A stretch of DNA of 64,000 bases, from the NCBI GenBank assembly GCA_900323505.1, contig OOIN01000005.1, positions 1,240,001 to 1,304,000 on the forward strand, read 5' to 3'. Each line of letters begins with the position of its first letter. Position 1 is the stretch's first letter. The notes beneath the pieces were generated by a model. It was not told the DNA's origin, did not search any database, and was given only the letters and a program-made list of their open reading frames with translations. The position numbers and the translations under genes were made by a program. Positions 1-11,113 of this stretch are shown here, in pieces. Source of the stretch: Ustilago trichophora. Lineage: Eukaryota; Basidiomycota; Ustilaginomycetes; Ustilaginales; Ustilaginaceae.

Positions 1-672
1 GAAACGGTCAAGCATGCAGCCGATAAAGTGACCAAGCAGGCTCCACCTGGAAGTGCCGCCTCGACAGCAAGAAATGTAGTACTTGATGCACAAGAGAAGC
101 TGCACCACGTGAGCTCCAAGTCCAGGTCTCGCTCAACATTGGCACCTCTGACAATCACTTTTGGTCGCTCTTATCTAGCACTAGCCGGCCGAAACCTGCC
201 TTTTACAGCACTTCAGTTTCCCATCTACGAATCGCTTCGAGAGACCTTCGGTAAATGGGCAGGCATCAAAGCAGGGACACACAAAGAGGATGGCGGAGTA
301 GACGACGTGCGCTCTTCAGAAGATTTCAGACGAAAAGCAGCTCAAGACGAGACGAGCGTTGCGACCGAGTTCATCAAGGCTGGGCTAGTTGCCGGAGGGT
401 CAGCTGCGATAGCGGGATCCTTTGCGGCGGTGGTTACGACACCGATTGACGTGGCTAAAACCAGGATCATGCTAGATACAGGCGCAAAGGGGACATTGGG
501 TGTGATGGCGACGATGAAGGAGATTGCTCTGAGAGAAGGCTGGAAAGCACTGATGAAGGGAGGTGCTTTGAGAGGCGCATGGACTGCGTTGGGTGCCGGT
601 GTGTATCTGGGCAGTTATGAGGCCGGCAGGCTGTGGTGGAGAGACAGACAGCACAGGATGAAGAATGCATGA
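1..672 (+). CDS. Mitochondrial carrier, SAM-transporter type (5'-truncated by window)
   Basis: The reading frame is open from the first base, so the N-terminal part lies outside the window; 223 residues to the stop are visible. This is a mitochondrial solute carrier, an inner-membrane protein with three two-helix repeats. The last repeat is clear: a glycine/alanine-rich helix (AGLVAGGSAAIAGSFAAVVTTP) leads into the signature P-I-D-V-A-K-T-R, and the final helix ends YLGSYEAGRLWW. An earlier helix reads GRNLPFTALQFPIYESL, which resembles the (R/G)xxPFxxxQFPxYE stretch of S-adenosylmethionine carriers (yeast Pet8, human SLC25A26). A long charged insertion between these helices is family-typical in length only in some fungi. 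Carrier family is near certain; the SAM substrate is inference from that motif. Confidence 0.8.
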   Translation, partial: ETVKHAADKVTKQAPPGSAASTARNVVLDAQEKLHHVSSKSRSRSTLAPLTITFGRSYLALAGRNLPFTALQFPIYESLRETFGKWAGIKAGTHKEDGGVDDVRSSEDFRRKAAQDETSVATEFIKAGLVAGGSAAIAGSFAAVVTTPIDVAKTRIMLDTGAKGTLGVMATMKEIALREGWKALMKGGALRGAWTALGAGVYLGSYEAGRLWWRDRQHRMKNA

Positions 673-1095
673 TGAACTATACAAATACGAGAATCATTCC
701 ACATCCGCCCTATGTGCTGCTCTCATTGAGGAGATCAGAGCTTGTGCTTAAACCGATTGAGGCCATTGCAAGAAGAAGTGAAAGGCTAAGATGTTGTTGA
801 TGCCACGCGACGAAGTATGAGTGGAGGCTTTGAGATGCGACAATTTCTGGCTCAGCTTTGCAGGACCCTGCTTTTCTTCTCGCCTTCCAACCAACACCAT
901 CTGCAGACACACCTTCCAACCGCACATTGTCGACATGCTTCCGCAAATACCCTCAAGGCCATGCATGATGCGTCTAGCCTCCACTAGGATCTGAGCGTTC
1001 CTTTCGACTCTATCTTATCAACTAGGCTCGTGACAGGTCGAATTGAACCCGCACACTTCTGCGGGCACGCGCGCACAACCCACTGCTCCGCAACG
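673..1095. other. Intergenic: 3' end of carrier gene and SLX1 promoter
   Basis: The 423 bp separate two genes on the same strand. I see no convincing TATA box, RNA gene or repeat. Short open frames here lack family resemblance. Confidence 0.6.
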
Positions 1096-3090
1096 ATGCC
1101 TTCCTCCGTCGCAAAGCACACCATCCCACCCTTCTACGCCTGCTACTTTCTCCGCTCGCTGGCCTCTCCTGGCACCACCTATATCGGCTCTACTCCCGCA
1201 CCTCCCCGCCGCAAACGCCAGCACAATGGAGACCTCACCCAAGGAGCCTACAAGACCGCTCGCGCTCGTCCTTGGGAGATGGAATGCATCGTCTACGGTT
1301 TCCCGTCCAAGATCGCCGCACTCCAATTTGAGTGGGCTTGGGCAAAACCGCACCTCTCTCGCCATCTCAAATTCTTGAGTGCGGAACACTCTGCTTACGG
1401 TGTGCCCCGAGACACAGCCGCATGGGTAGGGATGCCGCTCTTCCCATCAACTAGCATGACACCAGGCCAGACTCGATGGGGCAAACCAAAGAGACGGATG
1501 GCCAGACCTCCCTCAACGCCGAACGCGAGACTCTTGGCCATGCGCGCACTGCTTCGCTCCGAACCGTTTTGCGGATGGGGACTCAAGTTGGCCTTTTTCA
1601 CCGAATGGAGCTGGCTAGCTTACCAGAGAGTCGAAGCAGCGAACCAGGCTCCGAGCAGCGTACCAACCCCACACACCGCAACACTATTTCAATTGGAACG
1701 ATTCAGTCGATCAGGAAAGCCACTGCATCCCCTGTACCCGATGGCCGTTTGCGATTTCGCCGGTGTCGATGGTAAACGCATCCCACTCGTGCATATTTCG
1801 GCGCAACATCGACTGGATGCTGGTGTCGCCGACCAGCCGGTCAAGAAAAGACAAAGTTCGAGCAAGAAGCATGTTGACACAGAGGACACTCCGCAGTGGT
1901 CAGAAACGCTGCCTAGGTCGGCGAATTTAAAGGGCCTCGATGCTTGCGTACAGGACTTTACCTCTTTCCCATCGCCCCAACCTGCGGCTCTGAACACTGA
2001 TCTGACAAAGAAGGCCAAGCGTGTAACGAAGCCGAGCAAGGGAGTGGCGACAGGACAATCGGCTGTGGAGGATGAGGAAGCAGAGAACCAAGCTGAAGAC
2101 GAGGACGCCGACGCAGAGGGAGCAGCCACGGCGATATCGCCTGCAGAACCTGGATCTGCATCGGCGCGACTGCTTCACAGGATGAGATTTGACGACCTCG
2201 ACGCAGAAGAAAGCGAATGGAGGCGGTTCGAGCACGTTATCTCTACTTACCTCTCTTTGTCATCCAACAGAGCCGCTAATGATTCTATGAGCGACTTCAT
2301 GCAGACCTGTGTACAACGGCACATTGCCGCACAAGATGCACGCACGATCAACGACGCCGTGCCAGCCCCGACCGCACCCTGTGCGATATGTAACGAATCG
2401 ATCGACCTCACTCGACAGCTGGTCTTTGTGCTATGCCCCAGTCCACATCGAAGCACGCTTCCGATCGTTGCAACCTCCAGCATTGCAGAAGCGGGCTCGA
2501 CACAGATCGACGATGAGTGTTGCAGCTCCGTATACCATCTTTCTTGCCTAGCCACCTCGTTCCTTCAGCAGGGATACAGCGGTCAAGGCGCAAACAGTCA
2601 CACCAATACTGTGCTTCCAACACATGGCGTCTGTCGTCATCATACAGGAGAGCAGAAGGAGACGGCCTTGTGGGCCGACGTGGTCAGAGCCATGTATCGA
2701 CGTAGTGAGCGTTTCGAGCGTTTATTGCAGTTTCTTATTCGGTCAGGTCGAACCCTGAAGGAGCATTACAATCCACCCGAGGTCGAGGCGACGGCAAAGC
2801 CCGGGAAGACTGGGAAGTCCAAGGGCCGGGCAAAGGCCGCCATCGACGATGAAGCACAACCGGAATTGGATGCACAACAGGCAGAGCAAGGCAAAACGGT
2901 CAAGGAAGCCAAAGCGACCGCCGCTAGAAAGCGGAGACAACCAGTAGCTAGCATAGCAGAAGAAGCGCTGGATTCCGCCTCAGAAGCGCAAGCATCCGGG
3001 ACAAGCGTGATCGAGGAAAAGAAGGCCAAAAGGAAAGCTCCGCGCAAAGCAAAGACAATAGATCCGACCGATGTGATTGATCTTACATGA
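1096..3090 (+). CDS. SLX1: Structure-specific endonuclease subunit SLX1 (GIY-YIG, RING/PHD-like)
   Basis: The 664-residue protein is the catalytic subunit of the SLX1-SLX4 nuclease, which cuts branched DNA such as Holliday junctions and flaps in the nucleus. An N-terminal GIY-YIG nuclease domain (about residues 9-95) shows [14 protein letters not shown], a basic RRKRQHNG segment and the conserved glutamate of ALQFEWAW. A cysteine/histidine-rich zinc domain follows at about 429-513, starting CAICNESID and ending VCRHH, as in the SLX1 RING/PHD module. The C-terminus is a long Lys/Ala-rich tail ending D-V-I-D-L-T, which looks like a SUMO-interacting motif. The ATG at 1096 is chosen because the frame further upstream starts only at a GTG. 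A long spacer between nuclease and zinc domain makes it larger than yeast Slx1. Confidence 0.92.
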   Translation: MPSSVAKHTIPPFYACYFLRSLASPGTTYIGSTPAPPRRKRQHNGDLTQGAYKTARARPWEMECIVYGFPSKIAALQFEWAWAKPHLSRHLKFLSAEHSAYGVPRDTAAWVGMPLFPSTSMTPGQTRWGKPKRRMARPPSTPNARLLAMRALLRSEPFCGWGLKLAFFTEWSWLAYQRVEAANQAPSSVPTPHTATLFQLERFSRSGKPLHPLYPMAVCDFAGVDGKRIPLVHISAQHRLDAGVADQPVKKRQSSSKKHVDTEDTPQWSETLPRSANLKGLDACVQDFTSFPSPQPAALNTDLTKKAKRVTKPSKGVATGQSAVEDEEAENQAEDEDADAEGAATAISPAEPGSASARLLHRMRFDDLDAEESEWRRFEHVISTYLSLSSNRAANDSMSDFMQTCVQRHIAAQDARTINDAVPAPTAPCAICNESIDLTRQLVFVLCPSPHRSTLPIVATSSIAEAGSTQIDDECCSSVYHLSCLATSFLQQGYSGQGANSHTNTVLPTHGVCRHHTGEQKETALWADVVRAMYRRSERFERLLQFLIRSGRTLKEHYNPPEVEATAKPGKTGKSKGRAKAAIDDEAQPELDAQQAEQGKTVKEAKATAARKRRQPVASIAEEALDSASEAQASGTSVIEEKKAKRKAPRKAKTIDPTDVIDLT

Positions 3091-3199
3091 TGTACAACGC
3101 TCAATAAACACAATCTTAACGAGACTCGAGCTTTGTGCAAATGATGAGATATGGAAGAGATGAGCTTGGTCGACATAACGTCACATGCAATGCAGATAC

Positions 3200-4573
3200 C
3201 TAGAGCTCGTCTCCGTGGCTGAAGAGGGAAGCAACCTTACTCTTGGCCTTGTTCGATTTACTCTTGCTCTTTGGTTCTGCGATCTTTCCCTTTGCCTGCA
3301 AATCGTTACCGCGAGTCAAGAGATTCATAAATTCGTAGATCAAGTCGCTGGCGGCATACGCCGTGATCTCAGCTTGATCGTAGGCCGGACTGACCTCGAC
3401 CAAATCGAATCCTACGAAGTTCAAGCCCTCCAGACCCCTCAGAATCCTCCTTAGCTCCCTTGGACTCCATCCTGCAGACTCTAGCGTGCCTGTACCAGGC
3501 GCGAAACCCGGGTCGAGCGTGTCGATATCGATGCTAAGATACACGGGCATGGTCCCGACCCTCGAGCGGATGTTTTCGATGATTGCCGGAATGCCAATGT
3601 CGTCAATATCGTCGGAGGTGATAATGTCGAATCCGATGGAAGAGTCGTGTTCGATATCGTCGTAGGAGCCGAGGCGGGTTCGGATTCCTGCGTGGATGGA
3701 CTGATTGCGGGCGATGAGACCTTCCAAAGCGGCTTGCCAGAAGAAAGTGCCGTGCTGAATCTGGTGCTGGCGGGTGGGGGAGCCAGCGGGAGACACTTCG
3801 GGTGGCCAGGTGTCGAGGTGGGCGTCAAAGTGGATTACAGCAATGGGGCCGTAGACGCGGTGCAAGGATCGGAGGATGGGAAGGACGATGGTGTGGTCTC
3901 CTCCCATGGAGACAATCTTGGGATGCGGCTTGGCGTCTTTGGCAATGGCAGCGTTAGAGAAAGCTTCCCATGCTTCCGAAGATACCTGGGAGCTAGGGGG
4001 CGCGGAAGAAGGGTGGGTAGAGGGATCCGAGGCAGGAGTGCGTTGGAGGAGTGATGTGTATCCAGCCTCGATCTGATCGATCGCCAGTGCGGGGTCAAAG
4101 CCAGAGGTCGGAATATCGTCGCAGTCGAGGAAGCGTAGTCCGGTCGAATAAGGATCCTGCATATGGTGCAGGGAGAAGGTCCTTCCCGCTCTCTGTCTTC
4201 TGCTCGCCTGTCGAATGGCGTTGGGACCGAACCTTGCGCCTGGTCGATAGGTCACAGTGAGGTCGTAGGGAATGCCAATGACTGCAACATCAAATTGCTG
4301 CGAGGGATCGTTGAGACACTTGGCTGTGGGAAGATGAGCATACGTGTTGACGCCAGAATAGGCGGGCTTGGCAACACCAGAGTACTTGGCAGTCCAAGGA
4401 TCAGGGATGTCGTTGGAAGGGAATTCTACCAGAGGAACAGGTGCATATTCGGAGGAGCTGTGCGGCCATGCGCCGTGGTGGTCCTCGTCCAAACCAGGTG
4501 AGTGCGAGTGGGCACAAGTCAGCGAGGCAAAGCAGAGGGCGGTCAGCAAGAGGAGAGTCTTTCTGGTGATCAT
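3200..4573 (-). CDS. Agmatinase/arginase-family ureohydrolase with signal peptide
   Basis: The 457-residue single-exon gene encodes a manganese-dependent ureohydrolase, which hydrolyses a guanidino group (agmatine-type substrate) to release urea. All expected metal ligands are visible: GGDH (about 224-227), FDAHLD (249-254) and SIDIDTLDP (347-355), the last followed by the agmatinase-like GFAPGTGT. The N-terminus is a classic signal peptide: M-ITRK, a leucine-rich core (LLLLTALCFASLTC) and a cleavage region near AHS. A Ser/Pro-rich insertion lies at about 178-205. The C-terminal tail is Lys/Ser-rich and ends HGDEL, similar to ER-retention signals. Convergent with SLX1, 109 bp apart. Upstream, a TATTTAAA-like element lies near 4661-4668. 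The substrate could also be another guanidino compound. Confidence 0.88.
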   Translation of the reverse strand: MITRKTLLLLTALCFASLTCAHSHSPGLDEDHHGAWPHSSSEYAPVPLVEFPSNDIPDPWTAKYSGVAKPAYSGVNTYAHLPTAKCLNDPSQQFDVAVIGIPYDLTVTYRPGARFGPNAIRQASRRQRAGRTFSLHHMQDPYSTGLRFLDCDDIPTSGFDPALAIDQIEAGYTSLLQRTPASDPSTHPSSAPPSSQVSSEAWEAFSNAAIAKDAKPHPKIVSMGGDHTIVLPILRSLHRVYGPIAVIHFDAHLDTWPPEVSPAGSPTRQHQIQHGTFFWQAALEGLIARNQSIHAGIRTRLGSYDDIEHDSSIGFDIITSDDIDDIGIPAIIENIRSRVGTMPVYLSIDIDTLDPGFAPGTGTLESAGWSPRELRRILRGLEGLNFVGFDLVEVSPAYDQAEITAYAASDLIYEFMNLLTRGNDLQAKGKIAEPKSKSKSNKAKSKVASLFSHGDEL

Positions 4574-5231
4574 GTTTGCGATGCTCCTGTCGATACGATG
4601 GATTCTCGAGTTGGAAAGCGAGTCAAAGGCAAGGGAGAAGGTGATGGCATTTTGCTCAACTTTAAATAGCGCACGAGCACACCCCTCAGAGGAAAGGTCA
4701 TGCGACCTACCTTGCCGGGGCCATAATCGCTCAAGCTAAATGCCTGCCAAAGTGGTTTTCTCGAGTCGGGATCAAAGAGTGTCTTGTGCCTCGGAACCCT
4801 ATCTCGACGAAAGTGCTCGTTAAGCACCACATGTCTCGTTTAGCAGTACTGCCGTGAGCGCCGACCAAGAAGCCGCGATCCGCCCTTGGCGTGTCGCTTT
4901 CGCAAAAATCATGTTCAACCTAAAGGCGTAACAGACAGCCAACTTTTTTTTTTTTCTTTTTAGGGTCGAGAAAGATCTCGGTGAATTTCATCACCGTTGC
5001 TGCCATGTCGAACAACGAGCGCTCGGCTTTCTCTGGTTTTGATTCTTTGACTGTGGGGTGGCAATTCTTCTTGGAGCAGTGCGGGTCTGTGCGGGAGAGC
5101 TTTGCATGATCGTCGGCAATTTATCCACTTCCACCGGAAACTCGAGCTGCTTCGATTTCTTCTTGGATCTTCTGAGAAGGACCTTGACTCAAGGTCTCGG
5201 TGCACAGGAAATTCATCCTTGCCTCCTCACC
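4574..5231. other. Divergent promoter region (agmatinase / FGGY kinase)
   Basis: The 658 bp hold a TATTTAAA-like element for the minus-strand gene (4661-4668), a T-rich tract at about 4944-4960, and pyrimidine-rich DNA leading to the kinase start. No further gene is supported. Confidence 0.5.
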
Positions 5232-7305
5232 ATGGTAACCATTTCTCGCCCAGCCAAGATGACGACAGAAGGCTCCAAATTCTACTACATCGGTGTCGAC
5301 GTGTAAGTGGTTCGTTTCCATGTTGCTCATTGCAAAAGAGCAAAGACGCTGACTCCAGAGATGAATTGAATTTGTCTCGTGATTGACCAATGCAGCGGCA
5401 CGGGCTCTGCAAGAGCAGCGCTCGTCGATGACGACGGCAACATTCTCGCAGAATCTACCCATGCTACCCAGACTTACCGCCTCGATTCGGACGCGCGCAT
5501 CTTCGAACAGTCGACTTCGGACATCTGGTCTCAGATCAAGCTCGCCATCAACCAAGTCGTCGCTGCGTCCAAGGTCGACCCCGCCCATATCAAAGGTCTC
5601 GGCTTCGACGCAACCTGCTCGCTCGCCGTCACCGACTTCAACGGCAATCCGATCGCCGTCACGCCTCAGCCTTCTAGCACTCATGCCGAATGGGGCCCCG
5701 GCGAACGCAACGTGATCCTTTGGGCCGACCACAGAGCAGAGGAAGAAGCAGCATTGATCAACTCAACTGGATCCAAGGTGCTCAACTATGTAGGAAAGAC
5801 CATGTCGCTCGAGATGGAGATCCCCAAGATTCTGTGGTTGAAGAAACACATGCCAAGCGAGCTTTTTAAGCAGTGCATGTTCTTTGACCTTCCCGACTAC
5901 CTGACGTACAAGGCAACAGGTTCGTTGGCGAGGAGTAACTGCTCGTTGGTTTGTAAGTGCTCATACATCCCTCCCGGTGTGGATGGGTCGGAGCTTGGAT
6001 GGCAGCCGGAGTTTTTCGATCAGATTGGATTGTCAGAGTTGGTCAAGGACGATTTTAAGCAGTTGGGCGGTGTGCCAGGTCGCAATGGGATTGTGCTCAC
6101 TGCTGGTCAGCCGGTGGGTGATGGTCTGACCGCTCAAGTCGCCGCTGAGCTCGGTCTGCTTCCGGGTACAGCTGTTGGATCGGCTTTGATTGATGCCTAC
6201 GCCGGTTGGGTGGGCACAGTCGCCGCCCCCGCCACCAACCCTGTTTCTGAGGCCAACAACCGCCCCTCGCTCATCAGCTCGCAGAACCGCCTCGCAGCCA
6301 TCGCCGGTACCAGCACATGCTACTGCGTCCAATCTCCCGATGGCATCCTCGTCGATGGCGTGTGGGGACCCTACAAGCATGCCGTCTTCCCTGGTCTCTG
6401 GATGAACGAAGGCGGTCAATCCTCCACTGGCCAACTGATCGACTTTATCATCGACACACACCCCGCCGCTCCCACCCTGCGCACCATCGCCTCGGAGACG
6501 AATCGATCTCCTTTCACAGTTCTTCACGACAAGATCGACTCTCTCGCCGAAGCTTCCTCCCTCGACCACGCCTCGTACCTCACCAAGGACCTTTTCATCT
6601 ACCCCGATTTCCACGGCAATCGATCTCCCCTGGCCGATTCCCAAATGCGCGGTATGATCACCGGTCTTAAGCTTGACCGCTCCGTTGCTGATCTTGCCCT
6701 CAAGTACTACGCCACCCTCGAAGCCATCGCCCTGCAAACACGCCACATCGTGGAAGAGATGAACGCAAAGGGTCACAAGATCGATTCGATCTACATGAGC
6801 GGCGGGCATGTCAAGAACCCCGTGTTTATGCAGTTGATCGCGGATGTTTGCGACATGCCCGTGCAGCTGCCATTCAGCTCGAGCGCTAGTGTTGTCGCCG
6901 GCTCGGCAATTTTGGGTAGATTTGCAGCCGACGTGCAGAATCCTCAGGCATCGAATGCTAGCGGTCAGCATGCCCCGAAAGAGGCGACGATCATCAAGGA
7001 TCAGAAGATTGCAGAGGAGAGCTCGTTCAAGTACAAGGACCATCTTTGGGATCTGATGGTGAGAATGACCAAGCCAGGAACGCTGGTCTTCCCGCAAAAG
7101 GACGAGAAGCTGAGCAAGATGCTCGATGTCAAGTACAAGGTAAGTATTCCATCAAGCAGAATTGCTAGTTATAGGGAGCGTGCTCACGGAGCGAATCAGC
7201 TGACAAGATCCGATTCTGCTCCTATACCATCTGACGAAGATTTTCCGAGAGTCGATCGTCATCCAGCGCAAGTGGAAGTCGATGGTCGCTGAAGTGACCA
7301 ACTAG
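5232..7305 (+). CDS. FGGY-family carbohydrate kinase (ribulokinase-like), 3 exons
   Basis: Exons 5232-5302, 5396-7139 and 7240-7305 give 626 residues. The family phosphorylates sugars such as D-ribulose with ATP; closest remembered relatives are yeast YDR109C and human FGGY. Exon 1 and 2 join to form YIGVDVGTGSARAALVD, the phosphate-binding motif of the N-terminal lobe. Later motifs include GLGFDATCS, WADHRAEEE, AIAGTSTCYC, and in the C-terminal lobe GNRSPLAD and YMSGGHVKNP. The last intron (7140-7239) must be removed: exon 3 then gives IFRESIVIQRKWKSM, the conserved C-terminus, ending TN. ATG 5232 sits in a strong CACCATGG context; ATG 5259 is an alternative. Both introns start GTAAGT. Convergent with PTH2. 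Confidence 0.9.
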
Positions 7306-7488
7306 TCCACAATAAACAACTTATCGCTGGGGTTTTTAGTCCCCTGATCCGCTTCTCTGGTCAATCTACGCCTTCGTCACCTACGAGTCTGAATGGAATG
7401 AGGACAGATCGGGAAAAAAAGCTGTATGTATATGTCTAAGATTGATGTGCCCATGATTGTTGTACAGATGCGAGTGTTGAAAAGCGAT

Positions 7489-8172
7489 CTAAAGAAGCTT
7501 GAGGTTGCCGGTGAGCTGGTTCATGAGCGAGACGGGTGCTGGGCCGAGTCCAAGGACTGTACGTGTATTCGGTGCAATCTGTGTGCGCCCGCTGCGTAAA
7601 AATCAATGAAGAGGAAAACAGGAAAGGGATCCGTCAGTACTGAGTTAGAGCCTCGCTTTGGCTGCTCTGAGCGTGGAGACTTACGCATCGATGATACTCC
7701 TGGCAGCGATTCCCAACTCCTTTGCCTTGTTCTCGAGCTCGAGCATCTTTTCCTCGTCCGGACACTTGACTGCGACTTTCGCCTGACCTCTCCTCTCCCA
7801 TTGCTTGACGAACTTGGGCGTAACCTTGGTCGCCAGCTTGTACACGGCCAACGTAGCGTGTCCGCATTGAGCAGCGATCTTTCCCTTTTCCATCTTGATG
7901 TCCATCCTGACGGCCAGGATCATCTTGCACTCTTCGGCCTCGCTTCCGGTACCCGAAGACTTGTAGTTGTCAGAGATGGCTGCGAGCTCCTCGTCCGAGT
8001 CGAGGTCGAATTCGTCGTCGGAAGAAGTGGAGACGATGCGGCGAGAGTTGGCGTTGTACGAGACTAGCGACCGACCCATGCCGGCAAAGTAGCCGACGGT
8101 GAGGGATGCGATGGAGACTGCGATTAACGTAGGCAGTATGGCGGCTGATGATGATGATGTGGATATCGACAT
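7489..8172 (-). CDS. PTH2: Peptidyl-tRNA hydrolase 2, 2 exons
   Basis: Exons 7685-8172 and 7489-7591 (intron 7592-7684, GTAAGT...ACGCAG) give 196 residues. PTH2 releases tRNA from prematurely dropped peptidyl-tRNAs. The catalytic domain shows the family block RxDxxMxxGKxAAQxxHA (here [18 protein letters not shown]), followed by [15 protein letters not shown] and [19 protein letters not shown], the last formed only across the splice junction. The end, TVLGLGPAP...LTGNLKLL, is the normal C-terminus. An N-terminal hydrophobic segment (about 10-30, [20 protein letters not shown]) suggests anchoring to the mitochondrial outer membrane as in other eukaryotic PTH2. An acidic linker lies between anchor and domain. 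Confidence 0.95.
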
Positions 8173-9093
8173 GGTGGATGATGGGATTTGGTGATGAGGA
8201 TGATGGCAGGTAAGGTCGATGGAGGCAGAAATGAAAAATGAGAAAGAAGCAGTGTTGATTCAGAAGACAGGAAATTTGTCACGCTCGCGCATCTGTATGC
8301 GCAGGTAGCCGGTGGAATAAGATGGTGTGAAAGACTAACAAACAGACTAAATAGCTACATGCAATGAGGGTGTGACTACTCGTGCGAGTACGCGGGCGTG
8401 ACAAAATTCGCCGGGCGTAAAAAAGAAAATCGAAAAATAAAACAGAAAAAAAGAGCCGCAAAATTCGGAATAAAAAGAAACTCACGTCAGCTCCCGTGGG
8501 CTGCGTGGGCGTGAATGATGGGCTTTGATGACATCGGCAATCCCTATTCTCCCTCACCATCAAACCATAGAGTGTCGTTGCATGATCCGACTCTTGTCTT
8601 TCACGTCCTTACAGACATATATGCTGCTTGTGTGGCTTTGCGATCTGCGCAGTAGACAATGGGATCAGCCACGTAAAAGACCCAGTGCTTTCCAATTCAA
8701 AAGCAGGAGAGATCGCACAAACAGCTTGTCTTTAACAATGATCCTTTGAGTCGGCGTCTTGTGCGGCATGTCAACCCTAAGACTCTCCGGTTTGCACAAC
8801 CAGGAACGGCCGCGTTACTCAGTATAAGTTATATCACAGGTGATCGGGTGCCGAAGAGAGAGAGAAAGAGAGAGACAGCCAGAAATGCTGTAGGCAAAGA
8901 CACCGAAATGGTTGGAACCGAAGGCGGGCGGATTTTGAATTTCAGATTTTCGTTTTTAGGTGAGGGTTGGATGGAATATGATGTCGTGTGAAGTTGTGGA
9001 GCAAAGGCACTTTACCAGTGTTTTCCCAACTCACGACATCATAGACAGAGGAGTGTCGCACGGGCACCAATTGGAAGAAGAGAAAACAAAAGG

Positions 9094-9109
9094 GAAAAAA
9101 AAAAAAAAA
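9094..9109. repeat. Poly(A) tract
   Basis: A run of about 15 adenines lies in the dehydrogenase promoter. It may be a nucleosome-excluding element; this is inference. Confidence 0.7.
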
Positions 9110-9340
9110 GACAGCAGTCAACGTGGGGTTTGCTTTGCACAGTATTCTGTACGCCCTAACCCCCTTCTCACAGGCCAGGAAGTGAATTCATCGATCGCCC
9201 CGAGATGAAGGTGTGTGTGTGACGGTGACTGAGATCAGGTGCCTTTCTGCGACTCAGCCGTTTGATAGCCGTGCTGTACATTGACCCACACACTCTTAGT
9301 TTGTCGGTCCGCCCCCAAGCCCCCCAGCAGACCGCCGCCA

Positions 9341-9346
9341 TATAAA
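9341..9346 (+). promoter_or_regulatory. TATA box of the alcohol dehydrogenase gene
   Basis: TATAAA lies 78 bp upstream of the ATG in a C-rich context and is followed by a pyrimidine-rich leader, a usual arrangement for highly expressed basidiomycete genes. Confidence 0.6.
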
Positions 9347-9418
9347 CCCCATCCTTCCCGCTCTTCTTCCTTCCCTACAACTCGATCTTTTAACATCCTC
9401 ATTACAAAATCGACAATC

Positions 9419-10651
9419 ATGCCTCGCGGATACGGTATCGCTGACACCAAAAACTGGACCGACTTCAAGGTCTACGACTTTGACCTGAAGAAGGAGACCG
9501 ACGATGATGTCGACATTGCTATCACTCACTGTGGTGTCTGTGGTTCCGACGTCCACACCATCTCGGGCGGCTGGGGTCCTCTGAAGCACGACTTCTGCAT
9601 TCCCGGTCACGAGATCATCGGTATTGCCACCAAGGTCGGCAAGAACGTCAAGGACATCAAGGTCGGCGACCGTGTCGGTGTCGGTGCCCAGGTTGGTAAG
9701 TAATTCGCCGCATCAACATTCTGCAATGACTGTCGGCCACGCCTCTTTCATTTCGCTGCAGCTCGAGATGAAAAGCGCGCAATCTGACGTTTTGTCCCCC
9801 CACAAAGGACGGAACAATTGACTCACACCATCTTTTTGTCTTCCCCTCTTTACCATTCTTCAACAGACTCTTGCGGAAAGTGTGTCCCTTGCAAGGACGA
9901 AGAGGAGCAGTACTGCACTGAGGCCTTGGTTGACACGTACAATTCACAGCATCACTGCGGTACGCAGGCGCAAGGGGGCTACTCTACCAACATCCGAACC
10001 CAGCAGCAATTCGTCTTCCCCATTCCCGAGGCGATCAAGTCGGAGCACGCCGCTCCCATGCTTTGCGGTGGTCTTACTCTCTTCTCGCCCTTGATCCGCA
10101 ACGGTGCTGGTCCTGGTAAGCGTGTTGGTATCGTTGGTATCGGCGGTCTTGGTCACTTTGGTGTCATGTTTGCCCATGCCCTCGGTGCCGAGGTTGTTGC
10201 CATCTCGCACTCCCCCCGCAAGAAGGAGGACGCTCTCAAGATGGGCGCCTCCGAGTTTGTCTCCACCGGAGAGAACCCCAACTGGGCCGACGAGTACAAG
10301 AGCAAGCCTTTCGACCTGATCATCAACACAGCCTCGTCCAACGCTGTCGACCTCCCCTCCATCCTCAGCACCCTCAAGGTGCACGGCCGTCTCATTTGCG
10401 TCGGCATGCCTGAGGACGTCTTCAAGGTCCGCATCCAGAACTTTGCAGGCAACGGATGCCTTATGGGTTCCTCCCACATTGGTAGCAAGAAGGAGGCCCT
10501 CCAGATGCTCGCTTTGGCCGCAGAGAAGGGCATCGAGCCTTGGGTCGAGGTTCTCCCCATGAAGGACTGCTCCAAGGCCGTCAAGCGTGTCGAGGACAAC
10601 GACATCCGTTACCGATTCGTGCTCGAGCAGGACATCGAGAAGAGCAACTAA
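9419..10651 (+). CDS. Zinc-dependent NADP alcohol dehydrogenase (CAD/ADH6, mannitol dehydrogenase-like), 2 exons
   Basis: Exons 9419-9695 and 9867-10651 (intron 9696-9866, GTAAGT...CAACAG) give 353 residues. Medium-chain dehydrogenase that interconverts alcohols and aldehydes with NADP(H), cytosolic. Catalytic zinc ligands: Cys of HCGVCGSD and the His-Glu of PGHEIIG. Structural zinc loop: C-G-K-C-V-P-C followed seven residues later by C, seen only after splicing. The Rossmann motif is GIGGLGH; a serine after the second strand (AISHSPRK) rather than an acidic residue favours NADP. Codon use is strongly biased to C-ending codons, suggesting high expression, in line with its TATA box. The exact substrate (cinnamyl-type, mannitol or branched aldehydes) cannot be told from sequence. 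Confidence 0.92.
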
Positions 10652-11113
10652 GTTTCCCTCAAATGGTTCCAAGACTTTCATGTAATCCTTGCTGGGGCTG
10701 TCAAACCTTAACCTTATCATTCAAATGAATACGCCCAAAACGGCAGCGGATGTGTTCATACCTGGCGCATTTGAGAAGCGTTCTGAGTCAAGATTGTGAG
10801 CTTGTCAGTGGGACATTGTACTCGACAGAAGTACATTACAATCGGTTCGCACTCTCGAAATCGTGAGAGGTTTCCACGACATGTCGAAGCTTCTAAGGCT
10901 GTACTTTTCCAGGTTTACAGCCTTCCAAATAGCAATCTAGGCAAGCACAGCCGGAAAAGGCAGTTCAGCAGAGCGACACTGGCGTGAGACGTAAACGAGA
11001 TGAGATCATTCCATAGCAAGCAAAGCTTAAGAGTCCGTGAAATGTGAATGAAAAACTAATGATACAATGGTGAGCCTTCTCGACCCATTTTTTGAGTGTC
11101 ACAGGGGCAACGA
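10652..11113. other. Convergent intergenic region
   Basis: The 462 bp lie between the 3' ends of the dehydrogenase and ACR3 genes. I see no gene, RNA or repeat. Confidence 0.6.

Larger units (their letters stand above)
8173..9418. other. Divergent intergenic region (PTH2 / dehydrogenase)
   Basis: The 1246 bp contain a GA-rich run (8851-8876), a poly(A) tract (about 9094-9109), several AAAATTCG-like A/T islands (near 8403 and 8459), and a TATAAA for the dehydrogenase at 9341-9346. No additional gene is supported. Confidence 0.5.

Noticed and set aside
6033..7097. 354-codon minus-strand frame
   Set aside because: Antisense shadow of the FGGY kinase.
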